From Thermaurantiacus tibetensis (GTDB taxonomy: Bacteria; Pseudomonadota; Alphaproteobacteria; Sphingomonadales; Sphingomonadaceae), in assembly GCF_015354055.1 (NCBI RefSeq), contig NZ_JACHTM010000001.1, positions 806,001 to 870,000 of the forward strand: a DNA stretch of 64,000 nt, in the 5' to 3' direction. This document shows, in pieces, positions 43,101-50,586 of this stretch. The notes beneath the pieces were generated by a model. The model did not search any database. It was not told where the DNA came from and was given only the letters and a program-made list of their open reading frames with translations. The translations under genes were made by a program, and so were the position numbers. Each line of letters opens with the position of its first letter. The stretch's first letter is position 1.

Positions 43101-45625
43101 TCGGCGGTGCGCCATTCCAGAAGGCGCCGGCCACTCTTCAGCCGGGCGAGGGTGCGCAGGATGGCGTCGAGGGCGATCCGCGCCTCGTCGAGCAGGAAGG
43201 TGACGCCAAGGAGGTAGCGGCCGAAGCTCTCCCCGAATGGCCGCCACGGGCTCCGCAGGCTGAGAAGCAGCCGGCCGCGGGCAAGGCCGGTCAGGAAGTC
43301 CGTCAGCATGGCAAGGCCGGGCGCGAGGAGGACCAGCGCCGTCCACGCCAGCGGCGGTCCCGGAAGCCACAGCCAGCCTGCCACCCCAAGTGCGACGAGC
43401 GAGGGCGGCACGAGACTGCGGCGCAGGTTGTCGGCGATCTTCAGCCGGTCGAGCAGGGAGAAGGAGGTGGGCACCCGGCTGCCGTCGGCGCGCGGCACCC
43501 GAGGCGCCAGCCAGGGCAGGAGCTGCCAGTCCCCGCGGATCCAGCGGTGGACGCGGGCGGCCTGTTCGGCATGGCTCTCCGGCCACTGCTCGAAGACGAC
43601 AACGTCGCTCACGAGCGCGGCCCGTGCGTGGAGGCCCTCGAAGAGATCGTGAGAGAGGATCCGCCCTGGCGGCACGCGGCCGGCAAGACAGGCGTCGAAG
43701 GCCGCGATGTCGTAGAGCCCCTTGCCGGCGAAGATGCCGGCTCCGAACAGGTCCTGGTAGACGTCGGACACCGCGCGGGAATAGACGTCGATGGTGGCAT
43801 CACCGGCCTGCAGCCGGCCGTAGAGCGACTGGCCCTCGACCCCCGGCAGGGGTTCCACCCGTGGCTGCAGGATCGCGTGACCGCGGACGACGCGGCCCGT
43901 GCCGGGGTCGACCAGCGGCCGGTTGACCGGGTGCATCATGGTGCCGACGAGGCGCAGGGCCGCACCGGGCGCAAGGCGCGTGTCGGCATCGAGGGTGAGC
44001 GCCATCCGGCAGCGCCGGAGCCGGTCGGTCGCACCGACCCGCAACGGGAACGGTTCGACCGCGCCGTCAAGGACCAGCCGGTTGAATGCCTCGATCTTGC
44101 CGCGCTTGCGCTCCCACCCCAGCCATGCCTGCTGCGTCTCGCACCAGCTCCGCCGGCGGTGGAGGAGGTGGAAGGGGCCAACGCCGTCGCGCCCGGCATG
44201 GCGGCGGTTCAGCTCCTCGACAGCGGCTACGAGGGCTGCCTCGATCGCCGCGTCGTCGGGCATTTCGGGTGTCGGCGCATCCGGCAGGTCGGAAAGCAGT
44301 ACGAAGGCGAAACGCGGGTCCCGCGAGGCCAGGAAGTGCTGCTCGAGCCGCTCGGCGAGGCGCACGGCATCCCGGGGGTCGCGCACCAGGGCGGGCACGA
44401 GGATGGCCGTCTCGGAGCCCTCAGGCAGCCCGTCGCGCAGGGCGAGCCGCGGCAGGGTGCGCGGAGGGACGACCTGGGTCACCGCCCAGTTGACGAGCGC
44501 GGTTGCCACCATGGTCGCCGGAAGCAGCGCAAGGAGAAGCCCAACCACCCATTGCCACGGGGTGGCCCCGTGCATGGCGAGCAGGAGCGCCGGCGGGGAC
44601 AGCGCCAGGAGCATCGCAGCCGCGAGCGCGGCGAGATACGCAGGGAGGGCCCGGTCAGCGAACCACCGCGCCACCCGGATGCGAAGCGGCGGCCGCGCCC
44701 CGAGCTCGGCCTCGAGCGCGCGCCGGCCTGCGCCGGTCAGCCAGTGCCCGACATGGCCCTCGACAGCGCCGGCGGGTGCAGCGCGGGCATGGACGATCGC
44801 TGCGCGGGCCACGTCCGGCTCCTCGCGTCCCGACCAGACCGCGATCTCCTCGACGGCACGCCGGTAGCGGTCGCGGCTGTCGAACGTCATGCGCGCATGA
44901 ACCCCCGCCGGGTCCTCGGCGAGCACCCGCTCCACGGGGCTCAGCGCCTCGAACAGATCCTGCCACGAGAGCCGGGCGGCAACCGCGAGCGCCGTCAGGC
45001 TCCGCGCCACCACCTCGTTCGGGTCGCCGAGCTGCTCCGGCACCGGAAAGAGGGGGGCGGGCGAGGACGGCAGCCCGGGAAACAGCGCCCGCAGCGCGTG
45101 CGCCAGATGGTCGAGGAGGCGGAGGCGCAGGGCAATCGGCAGCGCCCAGAGCTCGGCCGTCCGGAGCGGGACGTCGGCCTGGTAGCGCTCGAGAAAGCCC
45201 GCAAGCAGCGGTGCCGAGAGCTGGAGCCCGCTGGCGGCCAGAAAAGCCTCGGCAACTGCGACGATGCGCGGAACCGGCGCGTCTCCGAGCACGGGCGGTC
45301 CGGCGCCCTCAGGTGCCGCAAGGCCCGCCGGAAGGCAGGGAAGCTGGCTGCGGAAGGCGCGCGAAAGGTCGGTTCGGAGGCCCGCGACGACGCGACGCGC
45401 GACATAGAGGTTGTCAAGAAGCCAGGCGGCCGCTGCTGTCGCGTCTCCGCCAGGGCTTCGGGCGGCACGGGCGGCGGCGTCGAGAAAGGTCTCCCCGGCA
45501 CCGGGCGCAAGCCACGCCGGGCGCGGAGCCCGCGCGGCAAGGAGTCGGCCGCGATGCGCCGCTGCCGTCGCTGCCGCAGCCGCATCGAGCGCCGGACCGT
45601 GTTCGGGAACGTCCGCCGCGTTCAC
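37139..45625 (-). CDS. ndvB: Cyclic beta-1,2-glucan synthase (NdvB/ChvB)
   Basis: A 2828-aa membrane enzyme that starts the glucan on itself, elongates it, cyclises it and phosphorolyses the chain, yielding periplasmic cyclic beta-1,2-glucans for osmotic adaptation and host contact. Membrane helices lie near residues 330-390 and 760-910. The GT84 domain has the Asp pair MALTLDADTRL near 545. A glucoamylase-like domain runs from about 918 (FLREVARRTWYFFEAFV) to about 1340 (SWQGSMFEYLMPRL). Two GH94-type beta-sandwich/phosphorylase units follow, with the catalytic GTGDWNDGLDRVG near 2495. The start GTG 45625 overlaps the stop of the upstream stress-protein gene (GTGA). The length equals that of rhizobial NdvB. 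Confidence 0.95.
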   Translation of the reverse strand: MNAADVPEHGPALDAAAAATAAAHRGRLLAARAPRPAWLAPGAGETFLDAAARAARSPGGDATAAAAWLLDNLYVARRVVAGLRTDLSRAFRSQLPCLPAGLAAPEGAGPPVLGDAPVPRIVAVAEAFLAASGLQLSAPLLAGFLERYQADVPLRTAELWALPIALRLRLLDHLAHALRALFPGLPSSPAPLFPVPEQLGDPNEVVARSLTALAVAARLSWQDLFEALSPVERVLAEDPAGVHARMTFDSRDRYRRAVEEIAVWSGREEPDVARAAIVHARAAPAGAVEGHVGHWLTGAGRRALEAELGARPPLRIRVARWFADRALPAYLAALAAAMLLALSPPALLLAMHGATPWQWVVGLLLALLPATMVATALVNWAVTQVVPPRTLPRLALRDGLPEGSETAILVPALVRDPRDAVRLAERLEQHFLASRDPRFAFVLLSDLPDAPTPEMPDDAAIEAALVAAVEELNRRHAGRDGVGPFHLLHRRRSWCETQQAWLGWERKRGKIEAFNRLVLDGAVEPFPLRVGATDRLRRCRMALTLDADTRLAPGAALRLVGTMMHPVNRPLVDPGTGRVVRGHAILQPRVEPLPGVEGQSLYGRLQAGDATIDVYSRAVSDVYQDLFGAGIFAGKGLYDIAAFDACLAGRVPPGRILSHDLFEGLHARAALVSDVVVFEQWPESHAEQAARVHRWIRGDWQLLPWLAPRVPRADGSRVPTSFSLLDRLKIADNLRRSLVPPSLVALGVAGWLWLPGPPLAWTALVLLAPGLAMLTDFLTGLARGRLLLSLRSPWRPFGESFGRYLLGVTFLLDEARIALDAILRTLARLKSGRRLLEWRTADEVRSRTAAEPPARAQLSALRASLVAAVALGGLLALLRPSALASALPLLLPWLAAPAVAALTARPRVVARPRLEEGDVRFLREVARRTWYFFEAFVRPEHNWLPPDNFHEVGLEEEVTRTSPTNIGMMFLASLAAVRFGHLSLPALVERTRLALEALERLERHRGHVLNWIDIRTLKPLEPRYVSTVDSGNLAVSLVALAAGLRALREEPVVTAARFDGLVDLLSILAGSCGKIADARDGSAARAEAAAAREALFNLAETVAEVRNEPRRWAGFAEQVHAQLLPRIGESLAEAVAGWADASPEVLADVEAWYERATAHVEELARDLALWPEPEALAAGLPPELGVPVAEIFARAGARTLAGRAACFDAAAALLEDAEGQGGAAKAGPLAARLRAAAEAGRDLDVRLEALAGRARALAAEMDFAFLYDESARLFRIGYNLSVGQPDRNVYDLLASEARLASYFAIAKGDVPEEHWAQLGRPVIRSREGLVLASWQGSMFEYLMPRLLLRPPPESLLAGAERTAVRVQIAHGRRHGLPWGVSESGFAARDVSGHHHYQGFGVPGLGIRRGLDDDRVVAPYATLLAFPVLPGPALANLRALAGMGLLRRYGFLEAADFTPGRVPVGQRFLPVREYMAHHQGMGLAALANGLFDDWLVTLFTSDPEMAVFDLLLAERTPWSAPADPGAVAEVAAAVEAPAEPGFPSWVPVPEPEVSPLHIFGNGRMRVQLASRGGLALFHEGVLMARTPGIGTGAEQFLPFLLVDRVQGEAWRPGVGSARAEESDAWSLTCTPHGAVIRDRGLGLGFALETTVAANDDLECLRVGLTNEELVPREIDLVMFRELVIDAPADHARHPAFSRMFVETDWLADREALVARRRARRSEESEPLLLMRVIADDPAVRTIGHETDRARLFGQGADPFLPAFGPFSGTTGFTLDPVAAIAVKLRLPPNGHVDLAVLTAVASTRAAAEAVLDRYQTLAAIDWAIDSARKTTARELARLGFRSGDPEAMQQLLSRVLQPLRLAAPPMLLPKPGPGQPDLWAGGISGDHPLVVLRCGDGRGLPLLPVMLRLYRRWSALGVTVDIVLLHGGEQGYSEPVRDRLLQQLRAGGVLDRLGHRGGIHIVSSEFATLAEAVLAAAVLVLDAAEERLSEALPPVPRAPELPPFTPLGEPAPEMPRPPEEEPPLVLANGHGGFLAPSGDYIIKGIPPPAPWSNVIANARFGTLVDHRGLGFSWAGNSGEFRLTAWVQDPVLAPAGEALYLRDEVTAEVWSPIPAPGTGSVCHRPGETIFAREDHGLSQQLTVAVAPEEPVKILRLRLANRTESPRRLTATFFADWLLGPATADASPWLEAAWDPDCSAILARNRRMPDFAEAVAFVTSDRPPHGLTTSRSAFLGPRGDRAMPDALRRWGLATVLGNRGGDCAAAYQIHLDLGPGEEGEAIFLLGCGDTVAEAQALARAWRASDHAPRALARARDAWDRLLAAVEVRTPDPAFDLMVNRWLPTQALAARVHARAGPSQASGAFGFRDQLQDVLALAWHDPSLARRHILEAAAHQFTEGDVLHWWHPPGGQGVRTRCSDDLLWLPYAAASYVEMTGDTGILSEPVPFLVGSPLAAGERERYGTWAAGPSAPLLEHLVRALARGWQIGPDGLPLIGTGDWNDGLDRVGARGRGTSVWLGWFLIATADAFCRLAERIDRPDLAAPWPARRAALRQALESAGWDGAWYLRAIDDDGIAWGSSRSEACRIDLIAQAWAVLSGAAEPERAARAMAAARAQLARDDDDLVLLLTPPFGRGRRDPGYIAAYPPGIRENGGQYSHAAAWFGMALARMGDGAGAKAVFDRINPIVRSRNREAAARYRTEPYACAADIGGVAPHHGRGGWTWYTGAAGWTFRLGVESILGLRLVEERLAIAPCLPPEWPGAEAVVRRGSGAIRVEITGGGSGPWVIEAEGRRVEGPVAFPAEGERRVHVRRARAEPAIPRPAAQAEEGLAR

Positions 45626-46731
45626 GCAGGAAGCCGCTGGGACCCTGGCGGACTTTCCGGAGGCGCACGCGAGGCGACGCAGCCGGCGCCTTCCGCAACG
45701 ACGATCAGAAGCGGCACGGCCGCGCGCGCGGCAAGATAGCTCGCGACACCGCCGAGCGGCAGGTCGGCCAGCTGGCTGCGGCTGTGGCCGCGGGCCGACA
45801 GCACCATCAGATCGACCGGGTCGCGGTCGAAGCAGGAGAGAAGCGCGGTCCGCGGGTCATCGCCGTCGAGAATGCGGGTGGAAACTGCCACACCCTGCGC
45901 CGCGAGCATGCGGCGCACATGCTCGAGGTGGCGCTCGGCAAGGGCCGTGGCGCGCTCGGCAAGCTGGCGGCGCAGGGCGAGGTCGCACAGCTCGGGCGGG
46001 AACTTGCCGTTGAACCGCAGCGGCTCGAGAACATGGAGAAGCCGGATCTCGGCACCCTCCCGGCGCGCAATCGCGGCGGCCGTCGGCAGCGCGCTCTCCG
46101 CCCACTCGGAGCCGTCGAGCGGCACGGCAATCAGGGGCGAGCGCCCCCGGGAGAAGGGCTGCACCGGCTCGGGGGGGAGCAGCAGGAGGCTCGTCTCGGG
46201 ATGGTCGAGCACTTCGCGCGCCGTCGAGCCCAGGAGGCCGGCGGCGGCAGGACCTCGGTGCCGGGCGAGGACGATCACCCGGCTGCGGCGGTCATGGGCG
46301 ATGCGGCAGATCTCGCGTGCCGGATTGCCCTCGACAACGAGGGCAAGCGGCGGAGCCTCGGCGTCTCCTGCCCCCCGGCCGCTTGCCGCAAGCCGGTCGA
46401 GCGCGAGCCGCGCCTCCCTGCGCCGCACCGCCGACGCCAGCGGATCGGCGGGGCGGGAGAGGGCGACACCCGGGTCGAGCACCTGGAGGAGGACGAGGGG
46501 TGCGTCCAGCGCCCGCGCCAGCGCCTGCCCATGCTGCAGGAGCACCAGGCCTTCCGACGGGCGCTCGATGCAGGCCAGCACGGCACCTTCCGGAACGTCG
46601 CGCTCGGAGGCCTCCACCTCGTGTGGTCCCGGGCCGGCCATGCGCCCAGCCGGCCGCGGACGCGGCGCGGCCGCCTCCCGCGCGCCTGGCCCCGGGCGAA
46701 CGGCCGAGCGGAAGGGGGCGCCCGCCATCAC
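45622..46731 (-). CDS. Tandem universal stress protein (two UspA domains)
   Basis: A 369-aa protein with two UspA folds. The first covers residues about 48-195 (VLACIERPSEGLVLLQ to LLLL) and the second about 205-345 (IAVPLDGSEWAESALPTA, then LMVLSARGHSRSQL). The second keeps a UspA-type ATP loop (GHSRSQL). The first 45 residues are Pro/Ala-rich and may be outside the fold; starts at 46731 (GTG), 46728 (ATG) or 46641 (ATG) are possible. Its stop overlaps the ndvB start, so it is the first gene of a usp-ndvB pair. Confidence 0.82.
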   Translation of the reverse strand: MMAGAPFRSAVRPGPGAREAAAPRPRPAGRMAGPGPHEVEASERDVPEGAVLACIERPSEGLVLLQHGQALARALDAPLVLLQVLDPGVALSRPADPLASAVRRREARLALDRLAASGRGAGDAEAPPLALVVEGNPAREICRIAHDRRSRVIVLARHRGPAAAGLLGSTAREVLDHPETSLLLLPPEPVQPFSRGRSPLIAVPLDGSEWAESALPTAAAIARREGAEIRLLHVLEPLRFNGKFPPELCDLALRRQLAERATALAERHLEHVRRMLAAQGVAVSTRILDGDDPRTALLSCFDRDPVDLMVLSARGHSRSQLADLPLGGVASYLAARAAVPLLIVVAEGAGCVASRAPPESPPGSQRLPA

Positions 46732-47075
46732 CTGCTCAGCCCGAGAGCCCGCGCCAAGAGGTCACCTCTGGCGCGAGGGTCGCTGACGGAAGCACGGTCA
46801 TCGCAACGTCGGGCATGGTGCGAACCCGCAGCAAACCGGTATCAGACCGGGGGTGGTGTAACAATTCCAGAAGGTGACAGGAAGCGTCAAGCATCGCAAG
46901 TCACTGCCGCGGCCCGGCCGGACCGACCCGGTGTCCGGCTCCCGGCGCCTTGCACGCCTTGCGCACCCTGGCCCATCCTTCCCCGGCTTGCTTCCCACCC
47001 TGAAATCCGCATGTCATGCAACCGTGACAGGCCTGTGACAGATTGCCGCCAGGACGAAGAGAGGGGGCGGAACGG
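46732..47075. promoter_or_regulatory. usp - ldhA divergent intergenic region with GTGACAG repeats
   Basis: 344 bases between divergent usp and ldhA. GTGACAG occurs at 46874-46880, 47024-47030 and 47035-47041; the last two are spaced by one helical turn (11 bases) and enclose the palindrome ACAGGCCTGT (47027-47036), about 35 bases before ldhA. No open frame has support. The ldhA ribosome site GAGGGGG is at about 47061-47067. The repeat could be an operator for a redox or stress regulator. Confidence 0.5.
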
Positions 47076-48161
47076 ATGGACGCCACGGTCTTCAGCAGCC
47101 GCACCTACGACCGCCAGTTCCTCGACGCCGCGAATGTGGGCGGGCGCCACCGGCTCCGCTATCTTGAGGCCCGGCTCGATTGCGACACGGCGCGACTCGC
47201 CGCCGGTTCGCGCGCGGTCGTGGCGTTCGTGAACGACCGGCTCGATGCCGAGGTGCTGCGCCAGTTGGCTGGGCTCGGCGTGGGCCTCGTCGCGCTGCGC
47301 TGCACCGGCTTCAACCAGGTGGATCTTGCCGCCGCGCGGGAGACGGGCATCCGCGTCGGCCGGGTGCCGGCCTACAGCCCCGCGGCCGTTGCCGAGCACG
47401 CCATCGCGCTCATGCTCGCGCTCAACCGGCACCTCTGCCGGGCCTATGGTCGAGTGCGGGAAGGCAATTTCGCGCTCGATGGCCTGCTCGGCTTCGACAT
47501 GGCGGGCAAGACCGTGGGCGTCGTCGGCACCGGCGCCATTGGCCGGGCCGTGGCACGCATCCTCCTCGGCTTCGGCTGCCGCGTCCTTGCGACGGACCCC
47601 TTGCCCAATGCCGAGCTCGTTGCCGCGGGGGTGACCTACCTCCCGTTCGAGGACCTCGCCGCGCAGGCAGACATCGTCACGCTCCACTGCCCGCTGACAC
47701 CCGAGACGCACCACCTCGTGGACGCCGCGGCACTTGCCCGCATGAAGCCTGGGGTCATGCTCATCAACACCAGCCGCGGCGCGGTCATCGACACGCGCGC
47801 CGTGATTGCCGCCCTCAAGAGCGGGCGGATCGGCAGCCTCGGCCTCGACGTCTACGAGGAGGAGAGCCACCTCTTCTTCCGGGACCTTTCCGACCAGGTG
47901 ATCACCGACGACGTCTTCGCGCGCCTCCTCACCTTTCCCAACGTCCTCATCACCGGCCACCAGGGCTTCTTCACGCGCGAAGCGCTTTCCGTGATTGCCG
48001 AAACGACCATCGCCAACCTCGACCGTTACGAGGCCACGGGCGCGCCGGTTCACGAGGTCTCGGTGGAACGGCTGGCCGGAGCGGGGGACGACGCCGCATC
48101 GAGCGCGGCGAGGAGTTCGGACGCGAGCCGCGCCCGTTCGGGCGAGCCATCTGCCGCATAG
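47076..48161 (+). CDS. ldhA: D-lactate dehydrogenase (2-hydroxyacid dehydrogenase)
   Basis: A 361-aa NAD-dependent D-lactate dehydrogenase of the LdhA type. It reduces pyruvate to D-lactate. The dinucleotide site is VGVVGTGAIGRAVARILLGF near residue 147, and the active-site blocks are INTSRGAVIDT, DVYEEESHLFF and ITGHQGFFTREAL, with the Arg, Glu and His of the family. ATG 47076 has GAGGGGG upstream and is chosen over ATG 47043. The C-terminus is about 25 residues longer than in E. coli and overlaps the end of the V-ATPase A gene by 112 bases on the other strand. Confidence 0.9.
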   Translation: MDATVFSSRTYDRQFLDAANVGGRHRLRYLEARLDCDTARLAAGSRAVVAFVNDRLDAEVLRQLAGLGVGLVALRCTGFNQVDLAAARETGIRVGRVPAYSPAAVAEHAIALMLALNRHLCRAYGRVREGNFALDGLLGFDMAGKTVGVVGTGAIGRAVARILLGFGCRVLATDPLPNAELVAAGVTYLPFEDLAAQADIVTLHCPLTPETHHLVDAAALARMKPGVMLINTSRGAVIDTRAVIAALKSGRIGSLGLDVYEEESHLFFRDLSDQVITDDVFARLLTFPNVLITGHQGFFTREALSVIAETTIANLDRYEATGAPVHEVSVERLAGAGDDAASSAARSSDASRARSGEPSAA

Positions 48162-49462
48162 TTGAGGTTCCGCCCGAGCCGGGTCAGCTCCTGGAACAGC
48201 CGCCGCACGGCGTCGCGGCTGGCAAGCGCAAGCGGCCGCTCGACCACCTGCATCACGAGTGCAAGGAGCGCCTGCTGGCGCGCAGGCGGCGCGGAGACGT
48301 CCACGGGGTCGAAGGCATCCTGCTGGAGGAACACCGAGTCGACGAACCGCGCCTTCTCGAGAAGCACGAGGTCCTGAAGCGCGATCCCGTCTTCGCCCGT
48401 CACGCGCAGGGTCTGGGCAACCTCCTCCCCGCGGCGCAGCAGCGCCCGGATGGCGGCGGCCTGGTCCGCGCGCGCCCGGTCGGCCGGGTCTTCGGCGCGG
48501 GCGGCAAGGGCCCCGGCGGAGCGCGACCAGGAGATGAGCGGGTCGATCGCGGGATAGGCCCGCCGGTAGGCCCGCTCGGCGGAGAGGCCGAGGAAGGTCT
48601 TGACCGCCGCCAGCGTGGAGCGCGTGACGGGCTCGTCGAAGTCGCCGCCGGCAGGGCTCACCGCGCCAATGATGGTGAGCGAGCCGACGGCGCCGTCCGC
48701 AGCGCGGATGCGGCCGCTGCGGTCGTAGAAGGCGCGGATGGTCGAGTCGAGATAGGCCGGGTAGCCCTCCTCGCCTGGGATCTCCTCGAGCCGCCCCGAG
48801 GTTTCCCTGAGCGCCTGGGCCCAGCGCGAGGTGGAGTCGGCAATGAGCAGCACGTCGAGCCCCATCTGCCGGTAATATTCGCCGATGGTCACGCCGGTGT
48901 AGATCGACGCCTCGCGGGCCGCGACGGGCATCGAGGACGTGTTGCAGACGATGACGGTCCGGTCGAGGAGCGCTCCGCCCCGGCGCGGATCCTCCATCCG
49001 CTGGAAGTCGCGGATGGTCTCCACCACTTCGCCCGCACGTTCGCCGCAGGCGACATAGACCACCACGTCGACGTCGCTGTAGCGGGCGAGCAGCCCCTGC
49101 AGCACGGTCTTGCCCGCACCGAAGGGCCCGGGAATGGCGGCCGTTCCGCCGCGCGCCACGGGAAAGAGCGTGTCGATGATGCGGATGGTCGTCACGATCG
49201 GCCCGGAAGGTGCAAGGCGCGTGGCAAGCCCCTGTGCCAGCAGGGCCTCGGGCAGGCGGCGGCGGACCGGCCAGTCCTGCGCGAGCCTGATGGCCAGGCG
49301 CTCGCCGCCGGGGCCTGCAAGCTCGGCCAAGACGTCCTCGACGGTTGCCGGCCCCGCCTCGATCCAGAGCAGCCTCCAGGTACCCTGAAGGTCGAACGGG
49401 GCCATGATCCGGTGGCGGATGCGCCGCTCTTCCACGACCCCCAGCACGTCTCCAGCCCGCAC
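48050..49462 (-). CDS. Subunit A, catalytic and C-terminal piece
   Basis: Open from GTG 49462 to TGA 48052-48050, 470 residues, in the same phase as the N-terminal piece. It has Walker A GPFGAGKTVL near residue 113, the catalytic-type Glu in CGERAGEVVE, Walker B LLIADSTSRW, and the LQQDAFDPVD helical C-terminus. Only GGCGAG three bases before the GTG could serve as a ribosome site, which is poor, so restart after the TAG would be weak. Confidence 0.7.
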   Translation of the reverse strand: MRAGDVLGVVEERRIRHRIMAPFDLQGTWRLLWIEAGPATVEDVLAELAGPGGERLAIRLAQDWPVRRRLPEALLAQGLATRLAPSGPIVTTIRIIDTLFPVARGGTAAIPGPFGAGKTVLQGLLARYSDVDVVVYVACGERAGEVVETIRDFQRMEDPRRGGALLDRTVIVCNTSSMPVAAREASIYTGVTIGEYYRQMGLDVLLIADSTSRWAQALRETSGRLEEIPGEEGYPAYLDSTIRAFYDRSGRIRAADGAVGSLTIIGAVSPAGGDFDEPVTRSTLAAVKTFLGLSAERAYRRAYPAIDPLISWSRSAGALAARAEDPADRARADQAAAIRALLRRGEEVAQTLRVTGEDGIALQDLVLLEKARFVDSVFLQQDAFDPVDVSAPPARQQALLALVMQVVERPLALASRDAVRRLFQELTRLGRNLNYAADGSPERARLASELLAALDAASSPAPASRSTETS

Positions 49463-49495
49463 GGGCTCGCCGCTGCGGCGCGCCGGCGCAAAGGC

Positions 49496-49882
49496 CTAGC
49501 GCGCGGCCGGGTCGAGCGGGGGCACCTCGGCGCCGCGCGGAAGGAAGGTGCCGTGGCAAGCCGCGAGCGCCTCGAGCGGGCGCTGGAGGCCGTCGAACAG
49601 GCCGCCGAGCAGCCCCGGGCCGAGCCGGGCCGACAGTGGCCGATCGCCAAGCTCCACGACATCGCCGACGGCGACGCCGGCGGTGCTTTCGAAGACCTGG
49701 AGGTCGGCCTCGCGGCCGCGGATGCGCAGCACCTCGGCCATCAGCCGTTCCTGCCGCCCATCGGGACCGGGCCGGGCGGGCAGGATGCGCGCGGCCTGGT
49801 TCCGCACCAGCCGGGCGCCCGCCTCGGCCGCGACGGTCACGACTCCATCCTGCACCGCGACGATCCTGGCGCGACCGCTCAT
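49496..49882 (-). CDS. Subunit A, N-terminal piece (beta-barrel and start of bulge domain)
   Basis: 128 codons from ATG 49882 to the TAG at 49498-49496. It holds the N-terminal beta-barrel (MSGRARIVAVQDGVVTVAA) and the conserved LGPGLLGGLFDGLQRPLEAL block near residue 90. On its own it would lack the nucleotide site and could not hydrolyse ATP. It begins six bases after the DUF2764-like gene. An annotation pipeline would call it as a separate gene. Confidence 0.7.
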   Translation of the reverse strand: MSGRARIVAVQDGVVTVAAEAGARLVRNQAARILPARPGPDGRQERLMAEVLRIRGREADLQVFESTAGVAVGDVVELGDRPLSARLGPGLLGGLFDGLQRPLEALAACHGTFLPRGAEVPPLDPAAR

Positions 49883-49888
49883 CGCCCG

Positions 49889-50557
49889 TCAGCCCGCCGC
49901 CGAGAGCCGGGCCTCGAGCGGCGCTGCGGCCGCCTCGAGCGCCGCGCGGATGCGCCGTTCGGCTGCGTCCGCGGAGACCGCGCGTGCCTCGCGCACGAGA
50001 CTCCACTGGAGGACGTAGAGGATGACGGCAGCGAGATCGAACGCTGGCGGGAATGCGGCCGCGCGGAGCGCTTGGGCTTCGCGCAGGATGGCGGCGCGCC
50101 AGCGCTCGAACGGCGGGGGGGCTTCGGCCACCGCCTCCCGCGCGGCCTCTCCCGCTGGCCCTCCCAGGGCAAAGCCCGGGCGGTGCCACGCGCGCACGAT
50201 CCGCACCGCCAGCGGGACAAGGCCCGGAAGCGCGAAGAGCGCAGGGTCAGGCGCTGGCGCGCCGGCTGCGCGCCGAAGCGCAAGCGCCGCAGCACCGCGC
50301 TGCTGCCACACGGCCTCGAGCGCGCTCCGCACACGCGGCGGGGCGACCGCCGCGGCCGCGCGCACGCGGGCGATGACCGCCGCATCGTCGAGCCCGGCCA
50401 GCCGGCCACGGTCGAACCCGGCGACGACCGTCTCGAGGGTTCCGCGCTCGGCGGGTGTGAGCGCTTCCAGCCGGCGCTGGAGGCGGACGCTTCCCACCGG
50501 CTCCACCCGCGGGTCGAACGGCCCCGGCAGGCGCGGCAGGCCCGCCACCACCCGCAC
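49889..50557 (-). CDS. DUF2764-like V-ATPase operon protein (subunit C/d-like slot)
   Basis: A 222-aa helical protein between subunits E and A, the place of the DUF2764 protein in Chlamydia and Bacteroidetes V-ATPase operons. The N-terminus VRVVAGLPRLPG fits the family's AGLP opening. GTG 50557 is chosen because AGAGGGG lies just upstream; a TTG at 50578 has no ribosome site. It is rich in Ala and Arg and has no nucleotide motif. It probably fills a connector role like subunit C, which is inference. Confidence 0.7.
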   Translation of the reverse strand: MRVVAGLPRLPGPFDPRVEPVGSVRLQRRLEALTPAERGTLETVVAGFDRGRLAGLDDAAVIARVRAAAAVAPPRVRSALEAVWQQRGAAALALRRAAGAPAPDPALFALPGLVPLAVRIVRAWHRPGFALGGPAGEAAREAVAEAPPPFERWRAAILREAQALRAAAFPPAFDLAAVILYVLQWSLVREARAVSADAAERRIRAALEAAAAPLEARLSAAG

Positions 50558-50586
50558 GAGGCGCCCCTCTGGTGGCAAGGCCCGGA

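Larger units (their letters stand above)
48050..49882 (-). pseudogene. ntpA: V/A-type ATPase catalytic subunit A, interrupted by one in-frame TAG
   Basis: Bases 49882-48050 keep one open phase for about 610 codons, the normal length of subunit A, apart from a single TAG at 49498-49496 (codon 129). Around it the protein reads VPPLDPAAR, stop, AFAPARRSGEPVRAGDVLG; the Thermus A subunit has HALDREKK, W, AWTPMVKPGDEVRGG. The stop thus stands exactly where a conserved Trp belongs, and one base change (TGG to TAG) explains it. The Walker A GPFGAGKTVLQ and STSRWAQALRE are intact downstream. Either the gene is dead, the base is a sequencing error, or the codon is read through. Confidence 0.88.

Noticed and set aside
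49496-49498. TAG read as pyrrolysine or TGA-like selenocysteine
   Set aside because: No pylT or pyl synthesis gene is in the window and selenocysteine uses TGA; simple mutation or readthrough is more likely.
46887-50189. An 1100-residue minus-strand open frame and a 1568-residue plus-strand frame (47180-51886)
   Set aside because: Both are Arg/Ala/Pro-rich mirror readings of the ldhA and V-ATPase genes; long empty frames are expected at this GC content.
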